A DNA stretch of 64,000 nucleotides from Ecdyonurus torrentis (lineage: Eukaryota; Arthropoda; Insecta; Ephemeroptera; Heptageniidae). A program made the position numbers and the translations under genes. The notes under the pieces are model-generated. The model did not search any database. It saw only the letters and a program-made list of their open reading frames with translations, and was not told the origin of the DNA. This document shows, one piece after another, positions 1 through 57,523 of this stretch (its first letter is position 1; every line of letters starts with the position of its first letter). The stretch covers positions 34,421,124 to 34,485,123 of the forward strand of contig OX439127.1 of assembly GCA_949318235.1 (NCBI GenBank). The letters run 5' to 3'.

Positions 1-137
1 ACTATGGTAAGGCCCATGCAGGTTTCTTCTTTTATTTCCTTTCAATTTTAGCAATGATAACATTATAATAAAGCTTTTGTTTTTTAAAGTGTGCTACATG
101 AAATTTGGTAATATTAATTACATCACAATTGCATTAC

Positions 138-9292
<9,155 letters not shown>

Positions 9293-9449
9293 TTCTCTAG
9301 TTTTGTACGGTGTCAATTACATAAAATGTTATATATCATATATATACACGCATACACACCCAGAGGTTCACCAATTTGTAGTCATACAGTGTTTACACTC
9401 AGTAATTGCAGATATTACATATATTATGATTGCATTGTTATCATATCAT

Positions 9450-10260
9450 TCTGTAAATGCACAGCCGGACGTCTCGTGCCCAGCTATGTATGCATATATA
9501 TGTATCGTGTGATAATCGCCTGCTTACACGACGCCTGCAGGTTTCCTCAAGCTCCAGCGGGATCCTGCCGTGCTATACTCTTCTTTCTGTCTTAAAGTCT
9601 GCTTATTTTTCTGGTTTGGTCAGGGTCTAGAGTCTAGCGAGACTCCTCCGCGTCTCCTTGCTATCCTGTTGCTGCCTCTATGACTGCCTGACTGCGGGTT
9701 TGGGTTTGCACTCTGCTATCTGGCTGGCCCAAGCTGGGCCCAAGTCCGGTCCTGTTTCCCTGTCTCTTCGGTCTCGGTCTCCTTCTCCTTCCCTTCTCCT
9801 TACCAATGAACAATGACAAATAGTCTGCGTCTGCGGTCGTCTCGTCTCGGTCTCGTCCAGCTCTCTCGTCTGCCTGGTATTCTTCCCTGATTCTTCCTTC
9901 CGACCGCACTCCGCGAAAGCCTGGCGAAAGCTACCAAGACACAGTGGTCGCTGTCGTCTGCTGTCTGCAGTTCGTCCCAGGTTCGTCCAGAGTTCGTCGC
10001 TCGTCTGCTGCTCGCTGCTCGTCTGTGCTCAGTCTCACAGTCTGTCTGTGCTGTACGCTGTACGCTGTACAGTGCTGTTGTACGTACCCAGGCTGTACCG
10101 CTGGTGGTATATGGTGGTGGTTGCTGTGCCGGCAGTGTTGCCTGATCGTTTGTTGTTGGTCATGGTTTTACAAATTGCCGGGAGATGGCAAAAAAAATTG
10201 AGCATTTTTAGTACAAGCAGTACAAGATACTATACACAGATGTCAGTAGATTGTAATTGT
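9450..10260 (-). promoter_or_regulatory. GC-richer upstream region of the NPAT-like gene
   Basis: This is the only long stretch in the window with balanced base composition and frequent CpG (for example GCGGTCGTCTCGTCTCGG near 9834). It lies directly upstream of the NPAT-like start codon and so probably holds the promoter and 5' UTR. It contains imperfect CTGTACGCTGTACGCTG-type repeats near 10040. In vertebrates NPAT shares a bidirectional promoter with ATM; I see no ATM exon here. Confidence 0.45.
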
Positions 10261-10264
10261 TAGT

Positions 10265-10448
10265 CCAAGATACTACATACAAGATAAGGACACGCTCGAC
10301 CAAATTGGGCCGCCGCGAAATTCAAAATGAGCCTCTAAGCCAATCAGCGCCCGAGTTGAAGGTCACGTGATCAATATTGACCAATCACAATGCCGCTAAA
10401 ATTTACATGGGACCAGTTGGTGTCGCTATCTTGTATGTAGTATCTTGG
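10265..10448. repeat. 184-bp MITE
   Basis: The ends are exact complements: CCAAGATACTACATACAAGA at the left and the inverse ending TAGTATCTTGG at the right. The middle contains CCAATCAGCGCC and CACGTGATCAATATTG. Confidence 0.82.
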
Positions 10449-11384
10449 TTAGTCATCTCAGGCCGTCAGGCCGCGTCAGGCAGGGACCGCAGGGACAGCG
10501 AGGGACATCTTTCAACTTCAGTACACGCGCTGAATTTGAATGTTAAAAAAATATGACATTTTATGCGTATAAAATGCTTTGAGCAGCATAGGACTAAATA
10601 ATGTGAAATTTGACCCTCTTCATGCATGGACATTACTGATGATAAGTTCTATAATTTTATTATTTTTCTCGGGTATATAAACACACAGGCCAGCTTAATT
10701 ATTTTGACAATTATGCCAAAATGATGCAATTATTATGCGCGGTTATTATATGCACTGATATATGTGAACGATAAAAATTCAAAGAATATAATAAAGTATA
10801 GGCAGATATAGCAAATAACAAAAGAACATTAAATCATAAGCTTATATACGCAGACCATCAATGGACATAATATATAATAATATATTATAGTAATATACTT
10901 TTTTTATTGAAAAAAAAAAATACGCGGCGTCATGCAATTATATCACAAAAAAAGTCACAACGTTTAAATATACGGGAAACAAACTTCGTGCCTTCAAAAA
11001 CGACATAATATATATTATATTATATATATATGCGCTAACTGAAATATATGAGACTGAAAAATTATAAAAAATATATAGGCTCAAATTATAACCCGCGCTC
11101 AACTATATTAAACTCTCGGATCTGTATTATGGTGTAACAGCAATAAGTTATTTGCCAAGAAGAAATACAGGCTTCACTGAAAAAAGTCACTGAGTTGTTT
11201 CAGGCAGATAACACGGCTAAATAAATTATACAAAAAAAAAAAAAAAAAGGAAGAAAGAAAGAAAGAAAGAAAACAAAACAAAAAACAAAAATGCTTTAGG
11301 CTCCAAAATTGCTCTAGTTTACATCTAGTTTACTCAAGGGCAAAATTTTCCTATTAGTGTCTTTTTCAGATGCTTACATATATA

Positions 11385-11387
<3 letters not shown>

Positions 11388-11465
<78 letters not shown>

Positions 11466-11471
11466 TATAAC

Positions 11472-11527
<56 letters not shown>

Positions 11528-11529
11528 AC

Positions 11530-11583
<54 letters not shown>
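11388..11583. repeat. Compound (AT)n / ATATAACTATAT repeat
   Basis: AT dinucleotide runs interrupted several times by AACTATAT, so the block itself has been duplicated in tandem. Confidence 0.9.
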
Positions 11584-12915
11584 ATATGAATGATCGCGAA
11601 GAAACTTTGGTCTCACCTTCTTTGAAGACCCTGGGCTTTACACTCGCTGATAGGTTATATTAAATTGTAACAATAAATTAAAATTACGTCACTCAAATGT
11701 ACATAAAAAAACTTAATTCACTATAGATCCCTGCCAATTACCCTTGCCTCATCCCACCGAATATGATATTTGTTTTTTAGTGCATGATCTACTAAAAGTT
11801 TGAGTAATTTGAATGTGAAATTTTGAATTATGAATTAATATATGTATATATTTATGTAAATATATTCAGTCTCAATAGTTATTACAGCTTTTTATCGATC
11901 CCTATATATTCAAAATTTAAAAACATTAATTTTTGCAACTTGTAATTGCAATTCTTTTGGAATATTTTTCTTTTGCAGTTTATAAAATTTGCACATAAAG
12001 TGCTACATGTCTTTATTAAGGTAATAGGAAGCACATTCCTGTGAAATACCCCGAGGCCGAGGAAGGCCCCATGAGGCCATAGTTTTCCATAAAGTTAAGA
12101 CCCTGAGAATCCCTAATATGCCGAAATTTTCATAATTTCTTCAATCGTGTTTTTTGTGCCTTTTTTCAGAGATTGAAGTGCGAACAACAAATTTTAACTC
12201 TTTTTTACTGACGAGTGACGACATTTGGATATTGACGATGGTCAATATCCAATATGATTAATTGATTATACTATTTTTCAAAAAAAGTTTTCTATATAGA
12301 CGTGCAGACCTTTCATTATTAATTATCTATAAATTATTAATAACAAAAAATTTGATAACAAAATCACAGAGCACTTTTGCACCCTGATTTCCTGTGGCAT
12401 ATGGAGTGTCCAGAAGTTTCTTCCGTGAGCACAAAATTGCGTTTATAAATCTGAGAGCTTAATTCCCAAATTTGAATGAAAAATTAGTGTTCAATTTTTT
12501 TCATGGTCTAAATTCAACATGACGAATTAATTTTTGACGTTTTTTTTTCTCTCATTATTATTGTGTTTTTATCAACATTTCAATCCTCTTTTTTGTTATC
12601 GCACTATGATTTTACTAAGTTTTATTATACTAATACGTTTATTTTAATAATTATAATAACAATGTCACCTAAAGGCAAACAATTATAAAATCACGTTTTT
12701 TTATATAATAATACATGAATTTTACAACAACAAAAATCTTACGGGGGGCCAAAAGTTCCCCGCACCTCCTCTTCCTACCCTCAGTAGTATGTAGGTTTTT
12801 GCTGTCTCCAGCAGTAAGACATCAAATATTATACCTTCAGTCCTATGGTTGTATATGTAATATAATTAATATTTTTATTATTATAATGTATATAATATAT
12901 ATTGTGTTCTATTGT

Positions 12916-13127
<212 letters not shown>

Positions 13128-14896
13128 TAATTATATATACTGCAGTCCTACAACGTCGTGTACCGAGGTACTGTACAGTACAGCGGACACACTGCGACAC
13201 ACCCATTTTCTAGGGGATGACAATGACACGCTTTGTGAACAGAAAAAAAAAATGTCATTATACTAATTCTATCTTCCAAATAAAATGCTTTTTTATGTCA
13301 TGTCTACATGAGTAAATTAACTATAAACTTAAAATATACATTAAAGGGGAAGTAAAATTTTAAGGAATTAGGTAAATGAAAAGTAAAAACGGGCTTTTAA
13401 TATAGGAAACTCGAATTTTTTATATTTATGTTTACGGTAAGTCAGTACAGGCAAATGACACGTTATGTGCAACACACAAATTTGCCAATAATAATAAAAA
13501 AAAAGGCATCTCTATGTTTAGAGTACTTTATATTACATAATGCCTTTCAATATAATACTAAATAATGAGCTAATCTCAACCCATAATTATTATTACTGCT
13601 TCTATAAAGAGCATAATATGCGAGACGGTTATAACCCTTAGCATGAAAAGAACTATATAAAAACAAAAATCTCACATCAAGCAAATTGCATAAAAACAAT
13701 GATGTACTTTCTTTCTTCCCTTTTTAACTTTTCTTTTCTTTTCTTTTTCTTTCCTTTTTTTTTTTTTTTTTTTTTCTTATTGTTATTCTTATTCTTCATC
13801 TTAAACTGCCAACACTGCCTTATTTCTTTAAAATTCTCAGATACATGTAATATTTAAAAATAATAATGAAGCACATCTGTTAATTCCAATGTCTGTTTGC
13901 TATACTAATGTGTATAAAGACAATATAATTTGAGAAAGAGAATTACATTATTCTCTCTTGTTTTTAAGAAAGTTGACTAAAAAAACATTTTTTGTTTCAA
14001 AAGCTAAGCAGAGGTCTATTTTTTTTTTCAATATACTGATGCATAATATAGTAAATGGCATCAAAATGCGAATTAATAACGAATGATATGCAAACGATAT
14101 AAAAAGTAACAATATTATATACAGTAAACTAAATAATCATAGATTTTGCCCCTTATACTATAAAATGCATTATATTCTCTATTAATATTATTTATTTATT
14201 GTAAACCAAAAACAGGCTTGCGCCATATACATTGGCTATATTATATTGGATTGGCCCATATATAAGGATTTTCTCTAATCGCACAGTCTTCAATGAATGC
14301 ACTTCTGAAATAATTCTTTTTTTTTTTTTCTGTGCAGTTTTTACAATAATTTTTATTTTATTTTCGGCCGTACAGTATACATTACTGAAGTAATCAGTCG
14401 ACATATAGTTATAGTCAAGTTAACACTTGCTCTAAAACTTTTATCCTATTAACACACACAAAAAAGTAAATATTTTTGCTTAAAAATATCAATTTTTTAG
14501 TACCTGATATATTTATTTTATAGTGATATATATTTAAAAAAATATTTTGCCTCAGAATTGTGCGCCATATTGGAAAAATATATAACAGGTACATACATTA
14601 TACATGAAATATACTTATATGCATGAAATTACATTGCAATATTAAAAATTAAAACGCTTTTGTATGGCATTAAAGTGAACGCACGCTTGCTGGTTTGTTT
14701 TTAATTAATATTCATAAAAGTAATTTAGAAACATGAAACCTATACTTTATCATTATAATAAAATATACTAGGTACAGAGTGTACAGACAGATATACTTAT
14801 ACAATTAATATTAGCTTACATATTAGAATAAATGCTATACATAATACACAAATTTATTTTTTGAGATCAAAACTTATTTATGACCTATTGAAAAAT

Positions 14897-14903
14897 CTTT
14901 TAT
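14897..14903 (-). terminator. Possible polyadenylation signal of the GTPase gene
   Basis: AATAAA on the minus strand, about 125 bases beyond the stop codon at 15028. It is a plausible 3' end signal, but the motif is common in such AT-rich DNA. Confidence 0.35.
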
Positions 14904-15027
14904 TGAAAGTTTTTTTTTTTTTTTTTCCTTCTAAATTTTCTTCTTTTTCATTCATTTTTTTAAAGAGAACTTAAAGTTACACGCGCACTGCCACATCTTC
15001 ATTGTGCATCATAGTCACTAAAAATAA

Positions 15028-45569
<30,542 letters not shown>

Positions 45570-46116
45570 CTGTAAACAAATAAAAATAGCACATTTAGGA
45601 AATATCAAAATACTACATTATTTAGTCTTATACGCCACAATAAAGTGTGTAACACTAGTAAGCGAGTAAGAATCGAAACATGACTTTGCAAGACTCACAA
45701 CAATATAAAATACTAAGAAGAAAAGCATGATGAATCACCATAATCTTGTATAAAACTATTATTCAAAATTTAATTCTTTCTTAATTTGAAGATTAGGGTA
45801 TACATAAGAGAAAGTTCATATTATAAAAGCATTTATTATTTTCGTAAATATATATAAAAATATACTTTCTGCATAAAACATGAAAAATTAGTATTACGGT
45901 GATTCTTTATAAATTATAATAATTCTTTGGTTTACAAAAACTGTATATTATATTCGAATATTCTATACAAGTTATACAACCGTAACATTTAAATTCCAAA
46001 AATACGAGTTCAAGAGCTACGATGGAAAAATATATTATGTATAGTATATTGTATGACTAGAGCTCAAAATTGTAATCTTTCTATTATAGTATAAAATTGA
46101 TGAAATCATAAACTTA

Positions 46117-50333
<4,217 letters not shown>

Positions 50334-50405
<72 letters not shown>
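50334..50405. repeat. (AT)n microsatellite
   Basis: GTGTGT start followed by about 66 bp of AT dinucleotide. Confidence 0.93.
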
Positions 50406-50406
<1 letters not shown>

Positions 50407-50533
50407 CTGAACTATAAATTATTATAATGAGGATGAAATGTTTTTAGAATATTTCAAGACTATATTTTTTATATTATAGTATATATATATCAAGTTGTTT
50501 ATTTTTACTACGCCTCATAGGTGTTAACGTTAA

Positions 50534-50868
50534 AGCCATAGACCACATAAAACAACATATGATTTTTAATGAATAAACACAAAATGGGATCTTCAAAACT
50601 GATGACAATTTTTACCAGAATGTTAATGTAGCGCCACGAAAGAGCGTAAAAAAACTGTAAAGTATGCAATTTGCGTGAAAATTCATGTTTATGACGTCAG
50701 AAACATGCAAAAATTAGTATAAAAATGTTGTGCGGGTTGCATAAATTGAATTTTCTGATCACTGCTACGGGGCTACTGTTGGGTTTTGAGACAAACTAAA
50801 GTTATTTATGGAAATCCTATCAAGTGTGTTGTGATATAAATGCTTATGTTTTTCTCTGGTCTATGCCT
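50534..50868. mobile_element. TTAA-flanked MITE (AGGCATA family), copy 2, inverted
   Basis: Starts AGCCATAGACCACATAAAAC and ends GGTCTATGCCT between TTAA sites (50530-50533, 50869-50872). Its reverse complement matches 44610-44939 along the whole length at roughly 85% by eye. Confidence 0.87.
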
Positions 50869-50872
50869 TTAA

Positions 50873-53800
50873 CAAACCTATACAACTGTTGTTAGATTTG
50901 TCGTGACGACACTTATTGGTCACTCTAATGATATTGTCATTCTATGAAACCAATAATCAATAACATATAAATGTTATAATTCAATTTTACCTCAAACTAA
51001 ATGTCTTTTTAACAACTCATCCTGTAGCGCAGGGGGATAGAGAGATTTTGATACTTTTTTTTAAAGTTAAGTGAACCGTAATAATAATTGGCAATTCATG
51101 GACAAAAATAATTATAAGTTATAGTACCGTTAGTTTTACATTCTATATAACATTGCAACAATATAAAGATAAGAATAACTTTCACCTTAAAGTAACATAG
51201 GTAAATAAGTGGGCAGCTCTGTGGTTGCGCCCTAACTGCGCCCTCACAAACTTGACCGATCTTACAAAGTATGCATCCAGAATACTTGTATGCAATATCC
51301 CTGCAACACACCATTTGTTTACAAGTTGAATAATGATCAAGATTAATATTATATGCATTTGAGTGTTCAGAACGAAAGAGTTTATAACTGTAAGCACTTT
51401 TAATGATGAGTACATAGGGCGAGGCTTGCAATAACTCTAAATTTAATTACACTATTTTGCATAAGTGCAATAGTTAAATTAAATATTCAAAGTAACCAAC
51501 GCGTATGTATTTATAGTAAACAATTTTCAAATTGAAGTCATAGAGAAGAAAGTGTTTCATAGTATACTATTAGGTACAGTACAGAACAATAAAAAGAAAT
51601 ACAAAAAATGATTGGATTTTTAGATAAAAAAATAAACTTTTGTCTTAACTTAAATTATAAATTATAATATTATAATAAAATATTATGGTCATTTTTTTTC
51701 TTAAACCTATTTCCGGGTGAAATCCTAAACTTGATCACTATTTTATTTCCCTTTGAAAAGTTGATTTAGAACATTTACTATATTATAGTTTATCATATTA
51801 TATGTATACTACATAAAAAAAAAGTAAAAAGGAGTGTAGGTTAAAAATATATGTTTTAAGTCCATAAATCGTGCTAAAGTAACATGTAATAATTATGAAT
51901 AAAGGAGCATGATGAATTACATTTTATTTGAATGCAAGTATATCAGTATAATATAATGAAACTGTTTCCTTCCATAATTTTGTTTTAATTCTACACCGAG
52001 AAGTTCAAAAATAAATAAACAGTACTTTCAGTTTTTTAGAGCCGGGTGGAAATTTTAATATTTTATTATTTAAATTTACGAAAAGTTTATTTGTATTAAA
52101 AATATAACAATAATAATAATAATAATCCCCCCCCTCCCAACCCAAAAAATAGTCCGATAAAAGTACTATACTCTCTCTCTCTCTCGAATTATTATTTTCA
52201 ATGCGCATTTCCAACATTTTAACATTTTGAAAAACAAAGTCATTGAAACCATATAACAGACAAATGAATAAACAGAATATTAAAATTTTTATAAAAATAA
52301 GCAGGAAAAGTATGAGCAGTTGAACCTGTATATTTATTATAACCATAAAAAGAATGGAAATAAAATGATGCTATTATGATAATATGAATCTATAAATCTG
52401 ATTCTATAAAATAATTTTTAATAATTGACTTATTTTATTTGGACAAAATTAAGTACTTAGCCTCCCCATTTAACCCACGTTTTAAAAAGTTTATAAAACA
52501 TTACATCATCATGTAATACAAATTACATTAAATTATTTTGAATATTGATTTAACATGTAGTTACATGATATTGTAATGATTTTCATCGCATGAATTATTT
52601 ATTACTTTGTGCTAAACACTTCCAATGGTGTAAAATAAATTAGCAATCATGTATGTAAAATGTATCCACACAAGGTTTTTAATCATGATGTAACTATATA
52701 TCTTTATTTTATTTTAAACAAGCGTATTAGCAAAGATGTAAAAATAAAATAGGTAATGTTAAATTCAAAAAAACTATTTGACAAACACATTAAAGAAAAA
52801 TTTGTGGCAGACTGAAAGCCTGGATTCATTGTTAAATTATCTGTTAATAAATTGATGCGTACTGTTACGCCAACTATAACATACAGTACATTTTGGTGCC
52901 AATTTCCCCAATAATAATAATGATAACATAACACTATAATATAATTATAATATATATTGTCAAATAATAACGATTTAAATATAACATTTTCTATAGAATT
53001 TCTCTTCATTTGATCACTTTTATAACACCTGTTCTGTTATCATGAAATAGAAATGGCAAAATGATAATTAAGAATTCAATACTAGTGCATTTTGTTATAT
53101 AAACTGCTTATAAAATAAAAATAGTATGTACATCTCTATACGTGCTGCATATTATGCTTCTCCACCAATATAATATTATTATATTGATTTTATAAATATT
53201 AATAAAATAATAAAACAATATAAGATATTCATGAATAAAAAATAAAAGTTTCATAGTGGAGTATTTTCTTGCGGGCGAGGGTAGAGAAAAATAATTTAAT
53301 TACTGCCCAATTGCATAATAGAGGATCTCAATATAAATGCTCAATTCAAAGTGCGTTAAAACCTTGCGATATTTATAAGATTACTTTCAGTCTTAATTGG
53401 GGGAAAATTCAAACAATATAAACCGCACTGTTACAAGTATAAACACACTGTCCTCATTTTCCACAGCCTCGTAAAAGTCAAAATATCAAGATTTAATCAT
53501 CAACAATTTTTTTGCTTCTTGTTAGGATGTTTTTGTTGATGAATATCACAATTAGCAGATATAATATTTTCTGAATAATAATACAGGTGAGTATAGACAA
53601 GGTTTGTGGCTAACCCATGACCACATAATATTAATTTAAATCACAAATGCAGCAGAAGCAGAAAGAGTTGACGACTCTGCTGTCAGTTCAAACAGGAAGA
53701 CTGAAGCTCTTGTGGTCTAGTGCGAGGCGTATTCTTTGCAAAACTCGGATTAAGTTATACGAAGGTCTTAAGTTAAAATAAACAATAGATAAAAATATGA

Positions 53801-55503
53801 TACTTCAAAAACTATATAAAATTTTTATCAAAATAAATTAGTTTTTTTTTTAAATATAATTATATTGTAATATTCAAATTCCTAACCATGGACCAAAAAC
53901 TGCTATGGTCAAAAAAAAAAAAAAAAAAAAAAAATCTGTTAAAATATTTTTGCCTAAAAACAAAAGATTTTTTTGGAATGGGTTAGGGTGTAACTATATA
54001 CTGTAAACATGTCATGTTTCTCGTGTCTAAAATGTAGTCTAGACAAAGTCTACGAGGGTATATATTTATATATACGCACAAATATTTACAAGAGATTTTA
54101 TTAGTTCCACCCTTACTGATTTCATCATATAAAAATGTACACACACCCTTAACCCTACTACAATCTTCATCAATAAACTAATAAAATCAACTCATCACTT
54201 TCGTTCTCTTTTATTTTTGTTCTCTCAAACTTTTTTTTTAATCATTATTATATTCATTAGTCTCGTATTCAACTATATAAAATTGTGGGGAAAAAATACA
54301 TATAATTCAGATTTGTGGCATGTACCTGGTTGTGGTTTCAAAATTACTAGAAGCCAGAGTACGTAATAACAGTAGCTTAATGTATATGTATATGCTATAC
54401 GCACAGGCGTAAATGATGTGAATTACATCATTTGATATGTCGTATTATCCTCATAAACTGAATTATACAGTAGTATCAAAAGGTAAAGTAATAATAATAC
54501 TATAATATATATTATGTCAAATTTAAATTTTAATAATTGCAGTAAAGTTTATAAGATATTTTTTTATATGTATTATAATATTCTGATGTATTGTATAATA
54601 CATTATGGCTCTTTTGAAATTTTATGTTGAAAGTGTACTTTCATTTTCCTGTTAATTTTTTTTAAGAAGAATTCCGCCAATAATATACAATGTGGGACTT
54701 TTTCTACGTCAGTCTGGTTTTAATGTACTGTACTATACGTCATGTATTGATTTTATAATTACCGCCAATATGGAATAAATTATAATTGACAATTTTAAGC
54801 GATTTCTATTGAAAATGAATTATTTATGTAATAAAACTTTATATATAAGAATAACTAATAAGTCCCTTAAGCTATTTTGCAATACATTTTTTGTTAATAT
54901 TAATTAGAGGTATAACAAGTGTGCGCCATAAAATGTGAAGTAATTTAATTTTCATGTAACTAAAATAATAATAATAATAAATGTATTATTCAAATACACC
55001 AAACAATGCGAAATATAATTAAATAGTTATATAGTAAGGAATATTTCATTATATCTGTTGTATTCTCTATAAGATGAGAAATTTTTACTATAGGCTAATA
55101 TATTTTGATTTGCTTGGAGCAATGAAATAATTGACGTGATTATGTTTCAAGTCAGTATTCATGTCCAGACGAGTACAATAAGTGTGTATGTTGATACGCG
55201 TATGTACAATCATGGACGGGACGCTCTACTTCCAGTGATCAGGGTCAGTAGGAGTAAAAGCAGGGAGTTGATTTTTAATACTTTAACTTGAGGGTTAGTT
55301 TAAACAAGGAAAATAATATTACAATTTAAATTATCTGCAATATAATATAAAAGATAATTGATTTTAGGAAGAGACAGTATTCTGCAGTAAAACTTCTCAT
55401 AAAATAAATATGATACAGTTTATATTTTATAACGTGGAAATCATTAGCGCAAAGAAATATTTTTCAATTAATTGCGTAACAGTTACTTCTCGCACTTCTC
55501 ATC

Positions 55504-55544
<41 letters not shown>

Positions 55545-56443
55545 TCATCCACGTTTCGTTCTTAAATAATAAGGCTTAACGAAATCAGCAATAATGGTAG
55601 GTTACTGTAAAATTTGCATTTTTAACAAGAAAGCAAAAGATGTAGGTAAGTAATCTTAGCACTTCAAAGTAATAAATAAAAATGATTGTGTTTGGATTAG
55701 TTTTACACAAATACTTTTGCAGAAAACTCTTTAGTAACAATATAAAACGAAGCACATAGAACTGTCTCGCGGACGCGTTTTCTTGGTAATATTTTGGAAT
55801 CTTGGGATGTGCTTTTACTTCGTCTCATCTTCAACTTGCGCCAAGTATCAAAGTAAAGCTGCTGGTGGCAAGGTAAAATAATAATAATAAAAAAAAAAGG
55901 CTGCAAGCTATAATTTACAATTACACTCTGCTATAACAACTCCAGACGTGGAAAGGTGGGCGGCAAGACAAACTCTGGAAACCATGCTCACAAAATTTTC
56001 AGCAGCATCTTATATTAGGTCTGTCTATTTAATGTTTTACAATTCATGCTGGCCAGTGGGTTGATGATTACAACCCACTGCCCTATATTACGGTTACTGC
56101 ACTGCACTTTTATTGGTGGTGCATGGTGCACTCCTATGTTGTAAAAGGTATACCTATTATAGTAGCTACCTCATGCAGAATTCAATAAAAAAACAAATAT
56201 TAATAATAATTTTAAAAACTATATACCCTTGATCCTTTAATTAACTGAACCACTGGCCAACTTCTGGTTACCTGTTAAAGTCAGGTATACTAAGTGCAAT
56301 GTTAAATGACAGAGATTCTATCATGACCAAGACTTCATGTCCATATTATACTCTTGTGAATTTATTCACGTGTTCGTAAACATTACCCCACCCCCCTTCC
56401 CGGAAAAGTAATTTTATTAATCTTTTCTCTCCTTATTACTATA
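50873..56443. other. No gene supported
   Basis: AT-rich DNA with short (CT)n at 52172 and 55506-55542, a 26-base poly-A at 53910 and a few short frames. Exon-like pieces were considered at 51266-51300 and near 55770 and not accepted. Confidence 0.55.
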
Positions 56444-56738
56444 TATAGGGTGGTTTCATTCATGTTAAAGTTGACGCCATAAGTGAGCCCTCATTAACAT
56501 GAGCTAGTATGGAAAAATGACTCATTTTGCCAGTTTAAAAATACTTCGGAATTTTTTTGAAAGCATTGATGTAAACAGGTTGAATTAGTTTTTCAAAAAT
56601 GCAAGAAAAATAAAAATAGCTAATTTTCCAAAGAAAATAACCAAAAACTACGTTTTTCCTATGCTAAGCAATGTTATTCATTGCTCAAGAAGAGCATCGA
56701 AAAGCATTCAGAATGACTTCATGCACACACACCCTATA
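56444..56738. mobile_element. TATAGGGT family MITE, copy 3 (diverged)
   Basis: Shares TTCATGTTAAAGTTGACGCC and the ACACCCTATA end with copies 1 and 2 but differs in the middle and is about 15 bp shorter. It is an older or separate subfamily member. Confidence 0.78.
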
Positions 56739-57068
56739 CCATATTTTTGGGATTTTGTTTTCTTCTTACCAGATTTTTTTTTTTTTTTTTTTTTTAATTA
56801 CTGAAACAAAAGATCTGATCAGCCTAAACCCATGTCGAATTACAAAGTTTGATATTGAAATGCTGAAATACAAAAGCCCCGGACACGGTTTTCGAGCAGT
56901 CTCCCATGTATGTATATGTCTGCAGAGGCACGTACCGCTGTGCGGCAAACTCATGCGCTGTACGCACAGGTACTATGGGCATCTTATAATTTTGGTTCAC
57001 TAAAATATTGCGGTTTCAGTAGAGATTAGCTTCGACACTCTCAAAAACAGAATTTTATTATATACTGT

Positions 57069-57072
57069 GTAT

Positions 57073-57154
<82 letters not shown>

Positions 57155-57167
57155 ATATATATTATAT
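57069..57167. repeat. (AT)n microsatellite
   Basis: About 95 bp, interrupted twice by AATAT. Confidence 0.92.
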
Positions 57168-57492
57168 AACATATCTATGAGGGAAAAAGTGAAAAAGTAA
57201 AAACTACTCCGAATGTACATACAAAAATGGTCAAAAGTGCCAGAGTAACAAAATTTTGCCTAGCGAGAGGCGCATGACCTTAGTTTATATTAATTTCACT
57301 GTCAAACCTTGTTGTCACTTTGTCCATCTATAATAGAGCTTTCAAAGAAATCTCAATTTTTTAAGTTTTGATACCAGCCGAAATTGACACAAAATAATTT
57401 ATATATTATAATATAATGATCAATGAATCTAGGGCTTTCTTCAGGGTATGTCACTCCTTTCATACTACTGCATGGTAATTACTAATTAGTTT

Positions 57493-57523
<31 letters not shown>

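Noticed and set aside
51266..51300. Exon-like minus-strand piece reading ILHTSILDAYF with GTAAGA donor
   Set aside because: It looks like an ankyrin helix and could belong with 35327-35434, but it is only 35 nt, the acceptor tract is weak and no linking exons were found.
53690..53760. tRNA-like GTGGTCTAGTGCGAGG
   Set aside because: Only an A-box-like stretch; no B box and no cloverleaf can be drawn.
55703..55906. Basic minus-strand frame MRRSKSTSQDSKILPRKRVR as a first exon
   Set aside because: No usable donor follows the basic stretch and nothing connects it to the GTPase.
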